Of a stretch of DNA of 15,490 nucleotides, positions 12,587 through 15,490 are shown in pieces. Every line of letters begins with the position of its first letter. Position 1 is the stretch's first letter. Under the pieces are notes generated by a model. It saw only the letters and a program-made list of their open reading frames with translations, was not told where the DNA came from and searched no databases. The stretch is from NCBI GenBank assembly GCA_027021325.1, contig JALUUN010000119.1:1-15490 (forward strand), given 5' to 3'. This DNA is from Planctomycetota bacterium. GTDB lineage: Bacteria; Planctomycetota; UBA1135. The translations under genes and the position numbers were made by a program.

Positions 12587-15490
12587 GTGGCAGAACGAGG
12601 CGATACCCACTACAACCTCCGAAGGCTCCACCAGGTCTTCCTTCTGACTGCGGCCCTGACCCTGGTCGCGGCCGTCTGGATGGTCCTGGCCGACTGGGAC
12701 CGGCCCTGGAAGGAGTACCCGCGCCGGTTCCGGGAGCTGGAGCGGCAGCAGGTCCAGGCGGAGCTCGCCGCCCTGCAGGCCAACGAAGAGGAGATGCAGC
12801 GCATCCAGGAGCTCGAGCAGCAGATCGGGAGCCTGGAGCAGCAGCTCGAGGACGACGCACGATACCTGGAGCTCCAGGAGGAGCTGAAGCAGGCCCGGGG
12901 CGATCTCTACCGGGCGATCACGGATCACAAGATCGCCAAAGCGGTCGCCAACTGGGAGCGTTTCGTCCTCAACCGTGTGAAGGCCATGAGCCAGGATCCC
13001 GAGGAGATCCAGGCCCAGCAGCAGACCTACGAGAAGGCCGAGAAGGAGCTCGAAGAAGCGCGCCTTGCCGAGGAGGAGGCGCAGGCCGAGGTGAACCGCC
13101 TCGAGGCGGAGCTCGAACGGCTGACCACCGAGCGCGACGAACTGGAGCGGCAGCTCAAGGCCGCCCGGCGCGAGCTCGACCGCATCCAGACTCGGCTCCG
13201 GGACCTGGCCGACAGTACCTTCAACAAGCTGCGGGACGCTCCGCTCCTGGACTTCGTGGCGCCGGTCACCAAGGTCCGCAAGCAGGTCCTCCCGAACCTG
13301 CGCAAGAACTACAACTTCCTGACCGTGCAGCGCGTGGACATGTGTTCCAGCTGCCATGTGGGCGCCGACCAGCCCGGCTTCGAAGATGCGCCCATGCCCC
13401 TGGCGACCCACCCGCGCCTGGACCTGTTCCTGGCCCCCGACTCACCGCATCCCATCGAATCCTTCGGCTGCACGGCCTGCCATGAGGGCGCCGCGGAGAC
13501 CCTCGACTTCACGCGTGCCGTGCACACACCGCAGAACGAGGAGCAGGAAGCCGACTGGCACGAACGCCTCGGCTGGGAGCACTGGCATCTGTGGGAGTGG
13601 CCGATGTACCCGCTCCAGTACACCGAGGCCGGCTGCTACTCCTGCCACCAGCTGGGGGGGACCCTGGAAAGCATCCGCGAGGCGGCGCCCAGGCTCACTC
13701 GCGGCCTGGACCTGATCGAGGAGTACGGTTGCTATTCCTGCCACCAGATCAAGGGCTTCCGTGAGACCCGCAAGCGCGGCCCGACCCTGGAGAACATCGC
13801 CGGAAAGGTTGCTCCCGAGTGGGCGCGGAGTTGGATCGCCGATCCGCACCAGTACCGGCCCTCGACGCGCATGCCCCAGGTCTTCCATCTGGAGAACCGG
13901 GTCAGCAAGGAATGGGACGACACCGCCATCGCCGCCATCCAGACCTTCCTCTGGAGGAACTCGAGCGGCGAAGAGATGGAGCCGATCCCCGCCGAGCTCG
14001 CTGCCCAGGCCGATGTGGACAAGGGGCGGGAGCTGTTCCTCACCGCCGGTTGCACGGCCTGCCACGTGAGTCCGGACAGCGAGGCCCACGAGTACAGCGA
14101 CTTCGGTCCGGATCTGGCCGGCATCGGCAGCAAGGTCCGCGAGGAGTGGCTCTACCACTGGATCCTCGACCCCAGCTCCTGGTGGCCGGAGACGCGCATG
14201 CCGGACCTGCGCTTGGAGCCGGAACAGGCCGCCCACATCGCCCGCTACCTGGCCTCCTTGAAGGCCGAGTCCTGGGAGCCGCTCGAGGTCGCGGTGGACG
14301 AAAGGGTCCTGGACGAACAGGCCCTGGCCTTCCTGCAGCGCCTGGAGACCTTCCAGCGCAGCCAGGAGATCCTCGCCCAGTGGAAGCAGGAGGGCGGAAC
14401 CGAGCGCGTCCTGACCGAGGTCGGACGCCGCTGGGTCGCCCGGCAGGGCTGCTACAGCTGCCACGACATCGCCGGCTTCGAGAAGGGCATGCCCATCGGC
14501 ACCGAACTGACCGACTGGGGCAACAAGAACGTCCACCAGCTGGCCTTCGAGCTCTTCGACGAGCATCTGCCCGGCCACTTCGAGGATGAGGCGGTGAGCC
14601 CCTCCCGCTTCGCCTTCGCCAGGCTCAAGCTCAGCAACCCCCGGCGCTTCGACCGTGGCCTGCAGGTTGCTCCCCTGGACCGTCTGCGCATGCCCGACTT
14701 CAAGCTGGAGCCCGACGAGGTCGAAGCCATCACCACCGCCCTCCTGGGGCTGAAGGACGAGTCCAACACCATCCTGCCGCCGGCCCGGCCCCAGCCGGAC
14801 GAGGTCGAGCGCATCCTCGAGGCCGGCAGCTACCTGGTGCGGCAGATGAACTGCTACGGCTGCCATCGCTTCACCATGGACGAGATCGAGGCGGTGGCGG
14901 AGCTCGACGAAGAAACCCTGGTCCACCTCCACGGCCTGGTGACCTTCGAGGACGAGGACGAAGAGGCCACCTACTTCCAGCTCTGGATGCAGGATCCGGA
15001 CATGAACGTCTACGAGTCCGGCTCCGGCGAGGTCGGCATGGTCGCCGAGCTCCTCTGGGAGTACAACGAAGACGAGCCCTGGCCGGTGAAGCGGGGCCTG
15101 GGCGGCGGCATCATGGACAGCCTGTCGCGGTACTTCGTGGACCAGGGTGTCGTCGGGGATCCCCTCGAGGCCTTCGCCCTGATGCCGCCCATCCTCTATC
15201 GGGAAGGGGAGAAGGTCCGTCCGCCCTGGCTGACCGAGTTCCTCCTGGACCCCTACACCCTCCGGCCGTGGCTGTCGGTGCGCATGCCGCGCTTCCGCCT
15301 GACGCGGGAAGAGGCGCGCACCATCGCCCAGTACTTCGCCGCTCTGAGCCGCGAGGAATGGCCGGCCCTCTTCACCCGGGCGCTCCGTTCCGAGGCCGAG
15401 CTCAGCGCCGCCGAACTGGCGCAGGAGATTGCTTCCGACGAAGCCATGATCCGGGACATCGAGGACGGCGGCCGCTACAACGAGAACGCC
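12587..15490 (+). CDS. Membrane-anchored coiled-coil multiheme c-type cytochrome (3' end outside window)
   Basis: The frame is open for 968 residues to the window edge. One N-terminal membrane segment (about 16-35) is followed by a long coiled coil (about 44-110 and 140-210), then heme domains outside the membrane. CXXCH motifs start at residues 253 (CSSCH), 295 (CTACH), 350 (CYSCH), 382 (CYSCH), 489 (CTACH), 622 (CYSCH) and 756 (CYGCH). The last four are each followed by an RMP motif (Met429, Met538, Met702, Met900) and a helix like LEPEQAAHIARYLASLK, the layout of class I cytochrome c with Met as sixth ligand. The first three sit in a His-rich module with HPRLDLF, SPHPIESFGCTACH and WHLWEWPMYP. 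Directly downstream of the cytochrome b genes, it probably accepts electrons from the Rieske protein in place of cytochrome c1 or f. The final residues resemble the approach to another heme motif. Confidence 0.9.
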   Translation, partial: MAERGDTHYNLRRLHQVFLLTAALTLVAAVWMVLADWDRPWKEYPRRFRELERQQVQAELAALQANEEEMQRIQELEQQIGSLEQQLEDDARYLELQEELKQARGDLYRAITDHKIAKAVANWERFVLNRVKAMSQDPEEIQAQQQTYEKAEKELEEARLAEEEAQAEVNRLEAELERLTTERDELERQLKAARRELDRIQTRLRDLADSTFNKLRDAPLLDFVAPVTKVRKQVLPNLRKNYNFLTVQRVDMCSSCHVGADQPGFEDAPMPLATHPRLDLFLAPDSPHPIESFGCTACHEGAAETLDFTRAVHTPQNEEQEADWHERLGWEHWHLWEWPMYPLQYTEAGCYSCHQLGGTLESIREAAPRLTRGLDLIEEYGCYSCHQIKGFRETRKRGPTLENIAGKVAPEWARSWIADPHQYRPSTRMPQVFHLENRVSKEWDDTAIAAIQTFLWRNSSGEEMEPIPAELAAQADVDKGRELFLTAGCTACHVSPDSEAHEYSDFGPDLAGIGSKVREEWLYHWILDPSSWWPETRMPDLRLEPEQAAHIARYLASLKAESWEPLEVAVDERVLDEQALAFLQRLETFQRSQEILAQWKQEGGTERVLTEVGRRWVARQGCYSCHDIAGFEKGMPIGTELTDWGNKNVHQLAFELFDEHLPGHFEDEAVSPSRFAFARLKLSNPRRFDRGLQVAPLDRLRMPDFKLEPDEVEAITTALLGLKDESNTILPPARPQPDEVERILEAGSYLVRQMNCYGCHRFTMDEIEAVAELDEETLVHLHGLVTFEDEDEEATYFQLWMQDPDMNVYESGSGEVGMVAELLWEYNEDEPWPVKRGLGGGIMDSLSRYFVDQGVVGDPLEAFALMPPILYREGEKVRPPWLTEFLLDPYTLRPWLSVRMPRFRLTREEARTIAQYFAALSREEWPALFTRALRSEAELSAAELAQEIASDEAMIRDIEDGGRYNENA

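Noticed and set aside
13442..14932. A 496-residue minus-strand open frame
   Set aside because: Antisense to the heme domains of the multiheme cytochrome, which carry seven in-frame CXXCH motifs on the plus strand.

Overview
This window is high-GC bacterial chromosomal DNA from an uncultured-looking diderm. An outer-membrane porin, a lipoprotein signal and c-type cytochromes imply an outer membrane and a periplasm. The split cytochrome b (b6 plus a subunit-IV-like protein), the large coiled-coil multiheme cytochrome and the HEAT-repeat protein fit groups such as Planctomycetota, Acidobacteriota, Desulfobacterota, Myxococcota or Krumholzibacteriota-like lineages. The sequence alone does not decide between them. 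No rRNA, tRNA, CRISPR array, insertion sequence or phage gene was seen.

Layout. (1) Minus strand, 3345 to beyond position 1: a very long membrane protein that joins two rhodanese domains, a YidC/Oxa1-type insertase domain and a PEP synthase/PPDK-type ATP/PEP-binding domain in one chain, cut by the left edge. (2) 3346-3803: a divergent, very GC-rich intergenic region with an AT-rich dyad and a good ribosome binding site for the next gene. (3) 3804-5024, plus: a phosphate-selective-porin-type beta barrel followed by hairpins resembling a terminator. (4) 5124-9878, plus: four tightly packed genes: a lipoprotein, an OPT-family transporter, a two-TM coiled-coil protein whose start overlaps the transporter stop, and a membrane-anchored HEAT-repeat protein. 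(5) From 10059, plus: a quinol:cytochrome c oxidoreductase operon made of a Rieske protein, a b6-type cytochrome b, an enlarged subunit-IV-like cytochrome b C-terminal subunit and a membrane-anchored multiheme cytochrome c that runs off the right edge with seven CXXCH motifs in view.

How the genes work together. The last four genes form a coherent respiratory complex: the Rieske and cytochrome b subunits oxidise quinol, and the multiheme cytochrome replaces cytochrome c1/f as electron exit. The OPT group probably imports peptides or metal chelates; its two coiled-coil/membrane partners are unassigned. The divergent fusion protein is the most unusual object. Charge distribution predicts the rhodanese pair in the periplasm and the ATP-grasp-like part in the cytoplasm, joined by an insertase-like membrane core.
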